In this document: piece by piece, positions 12,905 to 26,149 of the stretch | Layout: each line of letters begins with the position of its first letter | Numbering within the stretch: position 1 is the stretch's first letter | Assembly: GCA_039602395.1 (NCBI GenBank) | Contig: JBCNJP010000008.1 | Coordinates: 24,870,653-24,934,652, forward strand | Direction: 5' to 3' | From: Deinandra increscens subsp. villosa | Taxonomy: Eukaryota; Streptophyta; Magnoliopsida; Asterales; Asteraceae | Length of the DNA stretch: 64,000 bases | Program-made: the position numbers and the translations under genes | Notes under the pieces: model-generated | What the model was told of the DNA's origin: nothing | The model's input: the letters and a program-made list of their open reading frames with translations, nothing else | The model's database searches: none

Positions 12905-15900
12905 TGTAACAACTGCAACTTCCCAAGTTAACTTCGTTAACTTTTTCCGTTAGTACCGTTAGTTCCGTTAACAAACCCGAGACCCGTTATTTGATTAATT
13001 GTATATTGTTCATGTCTATGTGCTAATTGATGTTAGTAACTTGTTTTGTGAATTCGTTTCGTGACATTTTGGGTTATTTGAAAATTTCGCGTTTTCGGGT
13101 AAAAACCGGACTTCGTGCGTAAATTGGAATTTATGTCTAAATGTTAAATTTATGTAACCCGACTAAATCTTACATGTTAAATGAGTTTAAAACAATTAGA
13201 AACATTTGTAGAATTTTTACTTGACAAGTTTTTAGTTAAAACCCACCTAATTGAGTTTTATGCTTGCTATGTTTAAAAATGAAGTTGAGGGACCAAATGT
13301 GTAATTTTTTTAAACACAAAATCTGCCCATCTCCTCCCCCATCTCTCATTCACGCATCATCATCTTCATCCCCTCCTCTCACCTTACGGTTCACACACAC
13401 ACTCACACACACCTAGAGATTTTCGTGAATCAAGCTTCAAGGAGGTGAATCCAAGCTACCACAAGCTTCAAGAACACCAAAGGAAGCTCCCTCTTCACTC
13501 CATCTCCTCCTACCTGCGATTTCTCTCCCAAATTCGTAAGCCCTAGATTCTTCAAACTCGAAATTGTTAGTTGCATGTGTGTTTTTATGTGTTTATGTGC
13601 TAAATGGAGTGTTTGTATGCTCATGAAACTTGATTTAGGTTAAGCTATGATAACTCTTGATTTGGGACAGATTTTAGAATGAGTTTAAAGCTGGAAATTT
13701 GAGTTCAAAATCTGCTATGAATGTTCTTGTTATGAATATTGGGTGTTGGTTATGAAATTTGGACGTTTTTACCCTTGTATGCTAGCTACATGATGAGATT
13801 TTGCTATGATTTGGATATGAATTTGTTTAGGACAGAAATTACATGTTAACATGATTATAAATCTGTTAGTAGGTGTTGGATGACCAAATTGTTGCTTAAA
13901 ATTAGAAAACCAAAACTTTTACAAACTATAAAATTTGGACAGATTCGGCCAGAATTTTTGGCCATTTTGCAGAGGTCATAACTCACTCAATATTGCTCCG
14001 AATCAGTTGATTCTTTTTCCCTAGTAAAGTACTATGTCTTAGCTTCGAGTCGGCTACTCGCACACTTTCTAAAACGTCCGTTTGGTCATCCAAATAGCTG
14101 CTGCAAGTTAGGTGTGCAAAGCTGTATTTTTCTGTGAAAAGTGGACTTTGCTTTTTGGTTGAGCATGATAATCTTGTTTTATTGACGAGTTTGCTATTGG
14201 TAAATGATGTTTATATATTAAAACTAAGATCTGGAGGTTTTGGTAAACAAACTCCAAGCTTTGATCAAATTATGGATTAATCAAATTCAATTTGCCTACT
14301 TTGACCTTCTGCAACAAAACTGATTTTTGGTCAACTTTCAATAGCCATAACTTTCTCATTTTTGATCGAACATGATTGATTCTTGTTGGGTGATAAACTA
14401 GGATGTCTTAGCTTTAAAACGGCTATTTATACGCCTTCTAAAACCTTCGTTTGGTCACCCAAACTGCTGCTGCAAAACAGGTACTCAAAGCTGTTTGGAA
14501 TTTTAAAAAGTAGACTTTTCTAACGGGTCGGACATGTAAACCTTATTATGTTGGGGTGTTTGCTATTTGAAATTGATGTACACATATTAAATATAGGATC
14601 TGGAGCATTTGAGGTTTAAAACCCAAAAATTGAGTGAGTTATGCCAATTTCAAATTTTCATGAACTAGTTAACTATGTGCCAAATGGGTCAACTTGCAAT
14701 GTGCATAACTTCTTCGTTATTCGATGTTTTTGATTGATTCTTTTTGCAACAAGTCATGTTTAACATGTAGTTTAAGCCTGCAAAAGTTGAGATCCTAACT
14801 CCTAAGTATGTAGATTTTGACTATGCCACTAGTTTGAGTGTTGAAGTTGACTTTCTGAGTCAACTTTGACCAAAATGGCAATTCTTTGAAATTCTCTCAA
14901 TCTGAAACTTGTGTATGCATTATATGACTTGTGTGACTACATGAAACATGTTTAGGTGCTAAGATTGCTATTTTCGTCCTCGCGAAACCTCCTAACCCGT
15001 TTAGGCCATATTTACCCAAACAGGTTGTGTGTGACCGACTTGTTGAATCTTTTGCTGTGTACCAGTGCCCCCTAAGGTGAGTTTCACTTACTGTTATAGT
15101 TGCGTCCGGTAAGGGATGGCAACACACGGTAAAGGTATTTCTTTACTTGAGTAATTATCCCACTTATATCACATGTTCACTGAATTGCTTTATAAACAAA
15201 AGTCCTTACTTATCGGACCATTAATATAGAATAGCGAGGTAATGTTGAGTAGATCTACTGGGGATTGACACCCCCGCTCAGCGGTGCAGAGGATGCACCC
15301 TCCCGACTGGCGGTCGGACTGAGAACAATATTAGCCTAAGACTACCGTGATCGGGGAAGATACGGGGAAGGCAAACCACATAGGTTAATACCTATCATTA
15401 CATTGTCAGCTTTGGTTGCGAACATTCAGAGGAGCATAAGCATAGGCTAGCTACCTAATGATACGGATAATACTTGCATTTCTAGGTTACGAATTTATTG
15501 CTTTACGATTCGTATGCATTTTTGGTCTACATGGTGTTGTGTAGACTGTTTTAGTGAACTCACCAGCCCTTTTTGCTGACACTTGATTGTTGATTACTTT
15601 TCAGGTCGTTAGGTGGATTCATGGATGGCACGAGTGGCGGCAGCACTCTCCAATGCAAACATTTTGGGAAATTCATATTTTCAAAACACTTTGAACATGC
15701 CTTTTGTATATCGATCTTGCAAACACTAAATATGCTTCCGCTGAATTTCTAAACTGACTTATGTATTCGTAAAACAAACTTTCCTTCACTTTATTTAAAA
15801 GTCCCTTATCTTTATTTTATTTACTGTTATGGCTTGGTTGTAACTAAAGTCTTGGATCCTGGTCTGGTTCACACCCTACACGGTTATACTCCGTTAGTGG

Positions 15901-15917
15901 AAATTGGGGGTGTGACA
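12905..15917 (+). repeat. 3' LTR of the LARD
   Basis: Same length as the 5' LTR. Differences seen by eye: near 13412, 14018, 14986 and 15288. Followed by the target duplication ACAAC. Confidence 0.95.
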
Positions 15918-16694
15918 ACAACACATTTATAAATCACATATAGTTTCTAACACATAATCACTATGATATTATGTCTTATTATCTTAACCATGACCCTAGG
16001 CTAAACTTCTAGGTCACTATATTTAACCAACTATTTTGGTTCTCCATGAAGAGTCTGCCCACCACTGCACACTTCGTTCCATCTCGAAGGATAGTTATTA
16101 CAATGACCCAATGCAGCTCCGTCCGTACATGGTTCCCTAAGCCACCACTATGGTCAAGTAGCGTCTCTTCATTCTTCATCTCCTTTGAGAGTTTCGCTCG
16201 CCACTGCAACCGTCATCCTACCTTGTCATAATATAGCTTTTGCGATGTCCGACTGCCACTCCGTCCGTACACGGTTCCGTAAGCCACCATTATGGGGAAG
16301 CAGCGACCATTCATCTTCAGTAGCAACACATGCTCTAACTCTAATAAGTCATTTTAGCAACTCATGCTTTAACTCTATTAAGTTCTAGTAGCAACTCATG
16401 CTTTAACTCTATTAGGTCATTTTCTCATCTTAATAACTTAATCTCTGATCGTGTACACTACCTACTCCTAGTTAAATAACCAGATGCTTTAGGTTTGTTA
16501 TTAAACAGTGATAAGGCATTCATATAGTACAACAAATGCACATCCCCTAATTTACCTAGGTGTATGTATATAGGATGTACCAGCGGCGTATCCTCCACAT
16601 TTTCAATATACCGAGTAACTTATATTACTATGTATATATAGGATGTACCAGCGGCGTATCCACGACATATTAATACAAGCAAATGCACCACATG

Positions 16695-17754
16695 TGAAAA
16701 ATCATATAAGGATCGATTCTATGGTAGATAATATCGAGACGGAAGTTTTGTCATATATTGTGTTGAATGATTACATAAACCGAAGGAGTATACAAACGAT
16801 TAAGCTCCAGGGGAGGTCGGACAGAACCTCCCCTCTCAACACATTGATCTGGAGAGACACTAGACAAAAACTTACAAAGAAAGACAAAGACAAAACTATT
16901 TATACTTCTTCATTCTGTCCGAACTGGGTAACCTCCGAACTTGGAGTTCGGACCACCTTCGGACACCGCCGAACACAGAGTTTGGATAGAGTTCAGAGCA
17001 CAGTTTATGTCTCCGTCAACTCAGTCTGTTTGATAATTTGAACAGTAACGCCCACACAAGGTTCATGCATCAACAAATTCCCCTTTGGACGTTACTGTCG
17101 AATCCAGACATTGATCTTCTAGCAATCTTCAGTCAGCTTGCTGCAGACACCTCTATCTTTAGCAAACTCCCCTTGACCGAATCATCAGGTATGCAAGAAA
17201 TAGCTTGCAATCTTGTACAATCACAACAATCAACAAAATTCCCCCTTTCTTCAAGCATTCACGGTGAGAACTTATCAATCACATAGAAAGATACTTCAAA
17301 CCACCGGATATGACATCAAGATGCAGGATCACTCCATTTAATCGTCGTGAATAAAAAATAAAATCCACAAACATACTGCATTTGACAGAAATCTTCAATC
17401 CTCACCGCATAGTAATACATTCTGATTTTTATGAAAATAGACACAATCAGCAGCATCAATCATAGAAATTCCCCCTCAGCATGAAATCCATCCCAATATA
17501 TTATTCCGGTAAACGTATATCTCGTTGCAGACTGGGATATAACCAAGTCTTCACAACTCAAGAAAGTATCGGGCACATGACAGAGAGTTCAAAACCATAA
17601 CCAAAAACTTTGACATATCGGTTTGCACAAACATCAGAAAACACCACCTTTCCACGAAGATCAAAAATCCCATCAACCCTGAACTGATTGCTTTTGAATA
17701 TTCACTTTTTCAATTATAAAACTTTGAAAGTTTTAGGGTCCCCAATTTCCCCCT
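16695..17754 (-). mobile_element. Truncated LTR retrotransposon fragment inside the left LTR of X
   Basis: This block is absent from the equivalent position of the right X LTR (about 23070). It begins with a minus-strand LTR (16695-17075; start TGTTGATGCATGAACC, end in CA) followed by a polypurine tract (AAAGGGGAATT, complement of 17076-17086). Then comes about 670 bp of non-coding interior ending near a second purine-rich stretch (about 17743-17753). The other LTR and all coding sequence are missing. The LTR holds TCCGAAC/GTTCGGA inverted motifs (about 16915-16985), as in the gag-only Copia LTR. Probably Copia. Confidence 0.65.
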
Positions 17755-19583
17755 TTCTTATATAATCATACATATTCACTAAACGTTTACTAACAATTCC
17801 CTCGTTACTTGGTTACAAATTTCAAAGCAAGTATATACACATCACATTATAATCAACATAATTGCATTTCAGGAATAACAATTCAACAAAAATTTCATCA
17901 TATAATACATATATATCAAGTCACAATTATCTTGAATATATTTTCTTAAATATTGTAGGCATACCAGCCCGAAAATATTTAAAAATATTTAAAACATTTA
18001 ATAGTGGCTCATAGGACTCACAGTATAAAATAGGGCTTGTAGAAATTCACCTTATCTCTTTATTCGGTTATTCCGACAGAATCTCCGTTATGGTCCACAA
18101 TTAACCTAATCGCGTATCGGATTGCATTAATGCAAGGTTATTATAAACAATACATATGTTTATTTATATAATATTATCTTAATAATATTTTATGAGGGTT
18201 TATCTCTTTTAAGGTCAAAATGACCAAAATGCCCTTATAGGCATAATAACATTTTTATTGATAATATGAAAACGCGCATTCATATATGTAGACGCTCACC
18301 CTAGGATCGCCTAGTGAGGTATGCCAGGTCACAGTTGGGATTTATGCCATACCCCCGCTTTGCCAGAAACCCAAGTGTATAGCCGCCTACCCTTCCGGTC
18401 CGCACGAACTTCTAAATATCCGATTAACTTGGTATCTTTAATACTTTATTTATCAAATTTAAACTCATGTGTACTTATTATATATATAATCCTGTTACAA
18501 AACCAAAAATCAAGTCTCCATACCGTCCGGATTATTCTATATTAATTAATCATATTTCAAACTTTAATTTCATGTATTTCTCGTTTTATTATCAAAACTT
18601 ACTTTTATTTCAAATCAACTTAAGTTCTTATCCATTATAACATTTTATAATATCCTTTAAAATATCAAAGCTTAGTTTACCACTATTTACTCAATTTGGG
18701 CAGCAATAAACTTAGAGCTTTCTTAAAACACATTATTTTATGATTACCTACAAAAATTCAGACCCTATTTCCAACCCGATTACCCAATTATTATAAAACA
18801 AGCTCAAGAACCCTAATTTTAACATATTTTTAGAAAACATACTTAGAGGTTGATTTAGCCAAAACTGAAAGAGGTTATTTTAAACCTTACCTAGTAGTGC
18901 TTGACTGCAAATTTCAGCTTCTAAATCCTCCTGGATTGCTCGAATTTGGCTGATAAACTTTATGTGCGGGTTTAGGGTTTTTAGATGAAGAATCTATGAA
19001 TTGGTGAGTGTTTAAGCCAATTTGGATCTGCTATTTATATGCATCAGGGGCGTAGGAGGCTTGGGGTAAGTGTCTAGGGTGACTAAGCAAGAAAAACGAC
19101 GCGTTAGGGTGGTCAATTTATCAAAATCTTAGGCTGCAAGTCGCAAAAACGAGCTGGTGTCATGTTTCTGTCCGTAAACGGGTCGCGGTACGCGACGGGT
19201 TTCTTGGTGGGCTTCGCCCTGAGTTTGGGCTTTTGGCAGTTTTGGTCCCTCTAACTTTTAATTACAGTTTTAACCCCTAAACTTCTACCGAATGTTATTT
19301 TATGCTATAAAATACTTAAGGGTATATTTCTAAAGGTTTTTACGGCTCAGGACACGTACGATAATATACATAAACATACACTTATATCTTTGTATAAATT
19401 ACACTTTTAGTCCTCCGACTTGTATTTAATGCATATTACCCCTTTATATTTTTATGTAGTTATTATTTCAAGTCCTAAAACTTTCCTAAATGTATTTCTA
19501 ACATTCTTGAAGATTTTATTACGTATAACGAGGAATATAATTACGTTTTTATGTATAAATATCATTTATATATATATATATAT

Positions 19584-19764
19584 AGGGAGAGGATCATTTG
19601 AGAACCAATTGGGTTTGAGAACTAAAAAGAACTAATCTCAGCCACTAGTTTATATATATGGAAACCCCCCCCCCCCCATGAATTATAGTGGTCCCCACCT
19701 GAAATTAGTGGTGGATATTTAGTTCTCAAAAGTTCTCAAAATAAAAAGTTCTCATTTGAACCTA

Positions 19765-19769
<5 letters not shown>
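19584..19769. mobile_element. MITE-like palindromic element in a TA-rich tract
   Basis: About 186 bp bounded by imperfect inverted ends (agggagaggatcatttgagaac / gttctcatttgaacctaaccct) and flanked by (TA)n. It has no coding capacity, contains a C-homopolymer near 19666-19677, and is absent from the other LTR of element X. The superfamily cannot be assigned from the sequence alone. Confidence 0.6.

Positions 19770-19809
<40 letters not shown>
19770..19809. repeat. (TA)n microsatellite
   Basis: Long TA run. The equivalent tract in the right X LTR was the insertion site of element Y. Confidence 0.9.
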
Positions 19810-19811
<2 letters not shown>

Positions 19812-20265
19812 CACTAATTTACGTTCTAGCCCTTCAAACTTTACAATACTTATCATTTCATGTTATGAATCATATTAGGATATATTGTTACTAATTTATA
19901 AGCCTTGGGATACTTATAATACGTATAATACTTGTATACGTTTACATCTTTACATAGATTACGTTTTTACTCCTTTTACTTTTCCGTTAGCGATTAACAA
20001 AAGTATTCACACATATATATATATCTATCAATTCACATATGATCATCATGTTATTCATATAAACATATATCCATCTCATATTTTTACTTTTTTTAACGTT
20101 CAACATATTCGTTTCTGCACGTTTTACTATATTGGCCATCAAATACGTATTTGTAGCTTACCTAATGCATAGTTTTATCATGTTCATCAATCAAGCTCAC
20201 GTATTCGTAATATAAACACATATTTACTATATATATCATGTATCTATGAAATTTGGGATGTTACA

Positions 20266-20280
20266 ACTCTACCCCCTTAA
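20266..20280 (-). other. Polypurine tract of element X
   Basis: On the minus strand AAGGGGGTAGAGT lies directly before the 3' LTR start TGTAACATCCC. Confidence 0.75.
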
Positions 20281-20339
20281 ATAGGTTTCGTCCTCGAAAC
20301 CTAATCTATTTTCCCCAATTTATCATAAGTTGTCATATT

Positions 20340-21681
20340 CTAATGTATAAGGCATAACAAGTAAAGGCCCACATATATATATAACATAACACGTTTTAGG
20401 TCGTTACATGGGCGATAGTTGGGTTTCAATAACTTGGGATTCTCACCCCTAGCCCCCATCACACAATATTCCCTTGTAGAAGCGGTGCGGGGTCCAATAT
20501 CGTTCCCTTGGACGGCTCGCAGAGGTGTAGGATTTAGTACTAACTTAGGGCAATTTTTCTTAAAATGTCCTACCTCTCCGCACTCGAAACATTCCTTCCT
20601 TCCCGTGTTAGTCTTTACGGGGCAAACTATGGCAACGTGTCCAGAACTTCCACACTTGTAACAGCTAGACTTCCCATAACGACACTCTCTAGAATGATTC
20701 CTACCACACGTATTGCAACTTGGTACATGATTTCCCTTTGACTTCTTCCCAGCATCTTCCCGAGTATTTCCCAAGGATTCAATCCGCTTCCTCTTCTGCT
20801 CCACCGGCTTTCCTACTTCTCCGTAAATTTCATCATACAGGGTCGCACTAAGGTTTACTGCCGCCTTGTATGTTGCAGGTGAAAATACCTTTACTAACTT
20901 TCGCACCTCATATGGAAACCCTTGCGTGTAACGCCTAACTCTAACTTCTTCAATAAGCACCAGATTTGGAAGTAATCGAGCCATCATGTTGAACTTGGTA
21001 GTATACTCATGGTGCGTCTTGTATCCAACTTAATTTCTCAAGAAATTCATCTCCAACCTGTCCAACTCATGCTGTGGACAGAAGCTTTCCATCACATGCC
21101 TCTTCAGATCAGTCCAGGTCATATTCATCATTTATTCCTCACATAGAGTTTGATTAATCAGCTCCCGCCAGAACAATGCTTCAGAAACAAACGAGTGTGC
21201 AGCATACTTCACCGCCTGAGCTTCAGAACACTCACTGATATTGATCACAGCTTCCATCTCATGTATCATTCGAAACGTAGCCATAGCATCTTTCTTCCCA
21301 TCAAAAGATGGAGGTTTACATCCGCAAAAGGATTTGTACGAGCATCCATGCCTAAGAGGATCATCTTTAACTTCAGCTTCACGTCCAATACCATGACCTG
21401 CTCCAGCATCAGCTCCACGTCCTACTCCATAGCCAGCTCCACAATCTCCTCAACGTCCTAGTTCAGCAGCGAGTGCACGTAACGCACCTTGTAAAGCTTT
21501 TGCCACTTCTTCAGCTAATGCAGCCCTTAGTTGTTCATTGAGAAGGCCTTCTCTCTGAGGTTCATTCTCGGGATTTCCAGGCTTCATCGTTAACCTCTGG
21601 ATTTGCACGCATATTCTGCCTCGTACCAGTTCGTCCTATTGGGGTTCCAGCTCCACCTTGGCCTCTGCCTCTCCCAGCCAT
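20340..21681 (-). pseudogene. Gypsy (Tekay-like) gag of element X, broken
   Basis: Likely start at 21681 (MAGRGRGQGG...). The capsid region is recognisable across about 21400-20990, with frame changes and stops near 21580, 21440, 21130 and 21030. The last 215 codons (20340-20987) are open. They carry the motif CNTCGRNHSREC followed by two knuckles, CYKCGSSGHVAIVC and CFECGEVGHFKKNC (about 20550-20730), the RNA-binding nucleocapsid part. In a complete element protease and reverse transcriptase would follow; here the gag runs almost directly into the polypurine tract, so pol has been deleted or was never carried by this copy. Confidence 0.8.
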
Positions 21682-21928
21682 CTCGAGCTCCTTCAATCAA
21701 GACGTAGATATAAGTATCCTCAAATGGATTAACATTACTTGTAGGGATAAATGCTTAAGGGCAGTAGCTAATTGGAATTAATTATTTCTTCTTACGAACA
21801 AATAAGGGACTACTTCTACTATGGCCTAGTGTTTTCTCCAATTAGCACCTAACTATTCCTAACTTAAGGCCCAAAATTCTAGTTTAAGTTTCGATACTCT
21901 CTTAAGTATCCAAATCTCTTAAACCAGT

Positions 21929-21940
21929 GCTCTAATACCA
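21929..21940 (-). other. Degenerate primer-binding site of element X
   Basis: On the minus strand TGGTATTAGAGC, one mismatch from the Met-tRNA site, three bases inside the 5' LTR end. Confidence 0.7.
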
Positions 21941-24695
21941 ACTTCTGATACCCGGCCCCTTGCGGGCTGGCGCCCCGTTGTCGGATTTACGCATCAACAC
22001 ATTATTTAATCAGAGATTACAAAAACGGGGGAAACTAAAACTTTTATTTATTAACAACGACGATTCTTACAGCGGAAGCATAAACGTAACTTACGACATA
22101 TTAAACATAAGGTAAACTAAAATATAAGATAATTTATTCCAGAAACAGCGTCTTCACCATCTCATCCTAGTACGTGATCGAAGCTTTACCAATAGGTGCA
22201 TCAAACCTAGCACACTTACCTTTAAAAAAGTCGCTTACCCTGGTGAGTCTACCGTTTAGTTCAAAACCGTTTAAGTGTTTACCTGGGTTTCACAACACAT
22301 TTATAAATAACATATAGTTTCTAACACATAATCACTATGATCTTATGTCTTATTATCTTAACCATGACCCTAGGCTAAACTTCTAGGTCACTATATTTAA
22401 CCAACTATTTTGGTTCTCCATGAAGAGTCCGCCCACCACTGCACACTTCGTTCCATCTCGAAGGATAGTTATTACAACGACCCAATGCAGCTCCGTCCGT
22501 ACACGGTTCCCTAAGCCACCACTATGGGGAAGTAGCGTCTCTGAATTCTTCATCTACTTCAAAAGTTTCGCTCGCCACTGCAATCGTCATCCTACCTTGT
22601 CGTAAGATAGCTTTTGTGATGTCCGACTGCCGCTTCTTCCGTACACGGTTCCCTAAGCCACCACTATGGGAAAGCAGTGACCCTTCGTCTTCAGTAGGAG
22701 CACATGCTCTAACTCTAATAAGTCATATTAGCAACTCATGCTTTAACTCTATTAGGTTCTAGTAGCAACTCATGCTTTAACTCTATTAGGTCATTTTCTC
22801 ATCTCAATGACTTAATCTCCCATCGTGTACACTACCTACTCCTAGTTAAATAACCAGATGCTTTAGGATTGTTATTAAACAGTGATAAGGCATTCATATA
22901 CTACAACAAATGGACATCCCCTAATTTACCTAGGTGTATGTATACAGGATGTACCAGCGTCGTATCCTCCACACTTTCTATATACCGGGTAACTTATATT
23001 ACTATGTATATATATAGGATGTACCAGCGGTGTAACCACCACATATTAATACAAAAAAATGCACCACATGTTCTCATATAATCATACATATTCATAAACC
23101 GTTTACTAACAATTCCCTCGTCACTTGGTTACCAAATTTCAAAGCAAGTATATACACATCACATTATAATTAACATAATTGCATATCACGAATAAGCAAT
23201 TCAACAAAAAATTCATCATATAATACGTATATATCAAGTCACAATTATCTTGAATATATTTTCTTAAATATTGTAGGCATACCAGCCCGAAAATATTTAA
23301 AAACATTTAAAACATCTAATAGTGGCCTCATAGGACTCGCAATATAAAATAGGGCTTGTAGAAATTCACCTTATCTCTTTATTCGGATTGCATTAATGCA
23401 AGGTTATTATAATCAATACCTATGTCTATTTATATAATATTATCTTAATAATATTTTATTAGTGTTTATCATAAGGCCAAAATGACCAAAATGCCCTTAT
23501 AGGCATAATAACCTTTTTATTGATAATATGAAGACGCGCATTCGTATAAGTATACGCTCGACCTGGGATCACCCAGTGAGGTATGCCAGGTCCCAGTTGG
23601 GATTTATGCGATACCCCCACTTTGCCAGAAACCCCAGTGTACAGGCGCCTACCCTTCTGGTCCGCACAAACTTCTAAATATCCGATTAACTTGGTATCTT
23701 TAATACTTTATTTATCGAATTTAAACTCATGTGTACTTATTATATATATATATAATCCTGTTACAACACCAAAAATCAAGTCTCCATACCCTCCGGATTG
23801 TTTTATATTAATTAATCATATTTCAAACCCTAATTTCATGTATTTCTCGTTTTATTATCAAAACTTATTTTTATTTCAAATCAACTTAAGTTATTACCCA
23901 TTATAACATTTTATAACATCGTTTAAAATATCAAAGCTTAATTTAACACTGTTTACTCAATTTGGGCAGAATAACGTTACGAAAACCCTAATTTTGACCC
24001 GTTAACAAAACCTTACCAAGCATTTTCAAATTGTGAAATAAACTTAGGGCTTTATTAAAACAAATTATTTTATGATTACCTACAAAAATTCAGACCCTAA
24101 TTCCAACCCGATTACCTAATTTTTATTAAACAAGAACAAGAACCCTAATTTTTACACATTTTTAGAAAACATACTTAGATGTCGATGTAGCCAAAACTGA
24201 AAGAGGTTATTTTAGACCTTACCTAGTAGTGCTTGACTGAAAAATTTCAGCTTCTAAATCCTCCTGGATTGCTCGAATTTGGCTGATGAACTTTCTGGGC
24301 GGGTTTAGGGTTTTTAGATGAAGAATCAGTGAATTGGTGAGTGTTTAAGTCGAGTTGGATCCGCTATTTATATGCATCAGGGGCGTAGGAGGCTTGGGTA
24401 AGTGTCTAGGGTGACTAAGCAAGAAAAACGACGCGTTAGGGTGGTCAATTTGCCAAAATCTTGGGCTGCAAGTCGCAAAAACGAGCTGGTGTCAAGTTTC
24501 TATCCGTAAACGGGTCGCGGTACGTGACGGGTTTCTTGGTGGGCTTCGCGATGCGTGGCCCGAATTTGGGCTTTTGGCAGCTTTGGTCCCTCTAACTTTT
24601 AATTATAGTTTTAACCCCTGAACTTCTACCGAATGTTATTTTATGCTATAAAACACGTAAGGGTATATTTCTAAAGGTTTTTTAAGGATCAGGAC

Positions 24696-25022
24696 TGAAA
24701 TTGCCTGAGCGTGAGGATCTTCTACTTAGTCGTATAGAAATCAATGTAAACGAGTAAAACACAGAGAGTAAATACAGCTGAGACTTGTATTAACCACAGA
24801 GACCACAAAGTACACTCAGAGAAAGTTATAACACGGAAGCTGCTAATTCTATACAAGACGAACATATTTATATGCTGAAAACATGACTGGCCGAACCTCA
24901 GGTTCGGCCAAGCTTCGGCGACTCCGAACCTGGAGTTCGGCCAAGGTTCGGCCAGACCTAAACTTGCACGTTCCGTCTTGTTCTCGATACTTCACATGAC
25001 GATCAGGAACCATGTATCAACA
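24696..25022 (-). repeat. 3' LTR of the gag-only Copia element
   Basis: Minus-strand ends TGTTGATACATGG...GGCAATTTCA. Contains nested CCGAACC/GGTTCGG inverted motifs at about 24892-24956. Confidence 0.95.
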
Positions 25023-25033
25023 AACTCCCCCTC

Positions 25034-26149
25034 GGCATGTGCAGTATCATCTCCTCTTAACAAAACTTGTATCTTGTATCTTCAATCAAACTCCTCCTCT
25101 TCTTTGATGATGAGTTCGATCTTGAATACTTGATATTGCATCGTGTGTAGTCTCTTTATCAACAACCTTCAGAAGACTTGAAGTTGTGATGTTCTCTTCC
25201 ACTTAGAAACCTGCCAACATAAATAATCTTGGCGCAAAACGTCTCTTCGAGACTCCAAGATATCTTGATTTTGAAAATGATTTCGTATTCCGTGTTGATC
25301 AATCGACAACAAATCAGAAACAAAATATTCTTGGCTTTTAGAAATTTTATATCAAAACACACTTAAAATCTTTTTGATATTTTCTAATAATGAAAACTAA
25401 ATGCAGTACAGAAACAGACACTATTTTTGTCTTTAGTGAGAAAGATCACAACTTGGGATCAAATTAGTCATAACATGCTGAACTACACTTCAATTTCGAT
25501 TATTGTAGCACATAAAACATGCCGATTGCAGATATAATTTGTCCAAATTTAAACTCTGGCACAATCATACTTATAACATCTGGATATGTTAAGGTATTTA
25601 TTAGATTTGCATTGACCAGTGTACCCCACACTATCAGACATACTCAGATATGCTTTGTTTATCACATTTTGTGATTTCACTTGTGATATTAATCACATAA
25701 TGATTTTAACCATAATATAGTCAACTGTGTTCCATGCAAAAAGAAATAAGAACGTTAAATCGTCTACCTTAAGGTCGATCTTTCGATACGCATATAAGGC
25801 CTCGGATTTAACAAAATAAGAAAATAAAACAAGTTGAAGTTGTATAACTCAACAACAATCAGGTCGGTACTCCCGTACACGCAGAGAAAGTCCGATGAGT
25901 TATACGAAACACCAAAGAAAATAAAGCAGAACATCAAACGAACAACGATTAGGTCGGTCTTTCGACACGCAGAGAAAATCCGACCGTTTGATAAAATAAA
26001 GAAAATCAAACAAGTTTAAATCTTTGCAAAATGAACACATGTATACACAGAGACTTCTCATTTTATTTTTCACATATCTTTTTCTTGATATATCATAAGA
26101 TATGCATCAAGATGTTGTCCACTAGGTCAAGCATCAGATTTAGTGTATA
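25034..26149 (-). other. Non-coding 3' region of the gag-only Copia, with three hairpins
   Basis: No coding region. It contains three related stem-loops (25773-25805, 25862-25895, 25952-25985), described below, and is otherwise AT-rich. Its right part aligns in reverse complement with the spacer of element C between RNase H and the extra ORF. Confidence 0.8.
25773..25985 (-). ncRNA. Candidate structured RNA element: three repeated stem-loops
   Basis: Read on the minus strand, three units follow the pattern CGGA-TTTCTCTGCGTGT-loop-CGACC. The inner stems close four-base loops: GTC-GAAA-GAC, GTAC-GGGA-GTAC and ATC-GAAA-GAT, all of GNRA type. An outer CGG/CCG or CGA/TCG pairing can also form. 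The same three units, in the same order, occur on the plus strand at 59134-59285 in element C with stem-preserving changes. A function in the element's RNA (packaging, stability, splicing control) is inference. Confidence 0.55.

Larger units (their letters stand above)
6363..15917 (+). mobile_element. LARD-like non-coding LTR retrotransposon (9555 bp)
   Basis: Two direct LTRs of 3013 bp (6363-9375, 12905-15917) flank a 3529-bp interior. A perfect 5-bp target duplication ACAAC lies at 6358-6362 and 15918-15922. A Met-tRNA primer-binding site follows the left LTR and a purine-rich tract precedes the right LTR. No gag or pol motif was found in the interior on either strand. LTRs of about 3-4.5 kb with a non-coding interior of about 3.5 kb match the description of large retrotransposon derivatives (LARDs), which need proteins from autonomous relatives. 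By eye the LTRs differ at only about 4 positions, making this the youngest datable insertion here. Confidence 0.9.
6005..20265 (-). repeat. Left (3') LTR of element X, split by three insertions
   Basis: Own sequence is 6005-6362, 15923-16694, 17755-19583 and 19770-20265; the rest is inserted DNA. It aligns with 21944-33180. The uninvaded partner at about 22290-22300 shows the pre-insertion site of the LARD (ttcacaacacattt). The palindrome GTCGCG-gta-CGCGAC lies at 19182-19196. No coding content. Confidence 0.85.
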
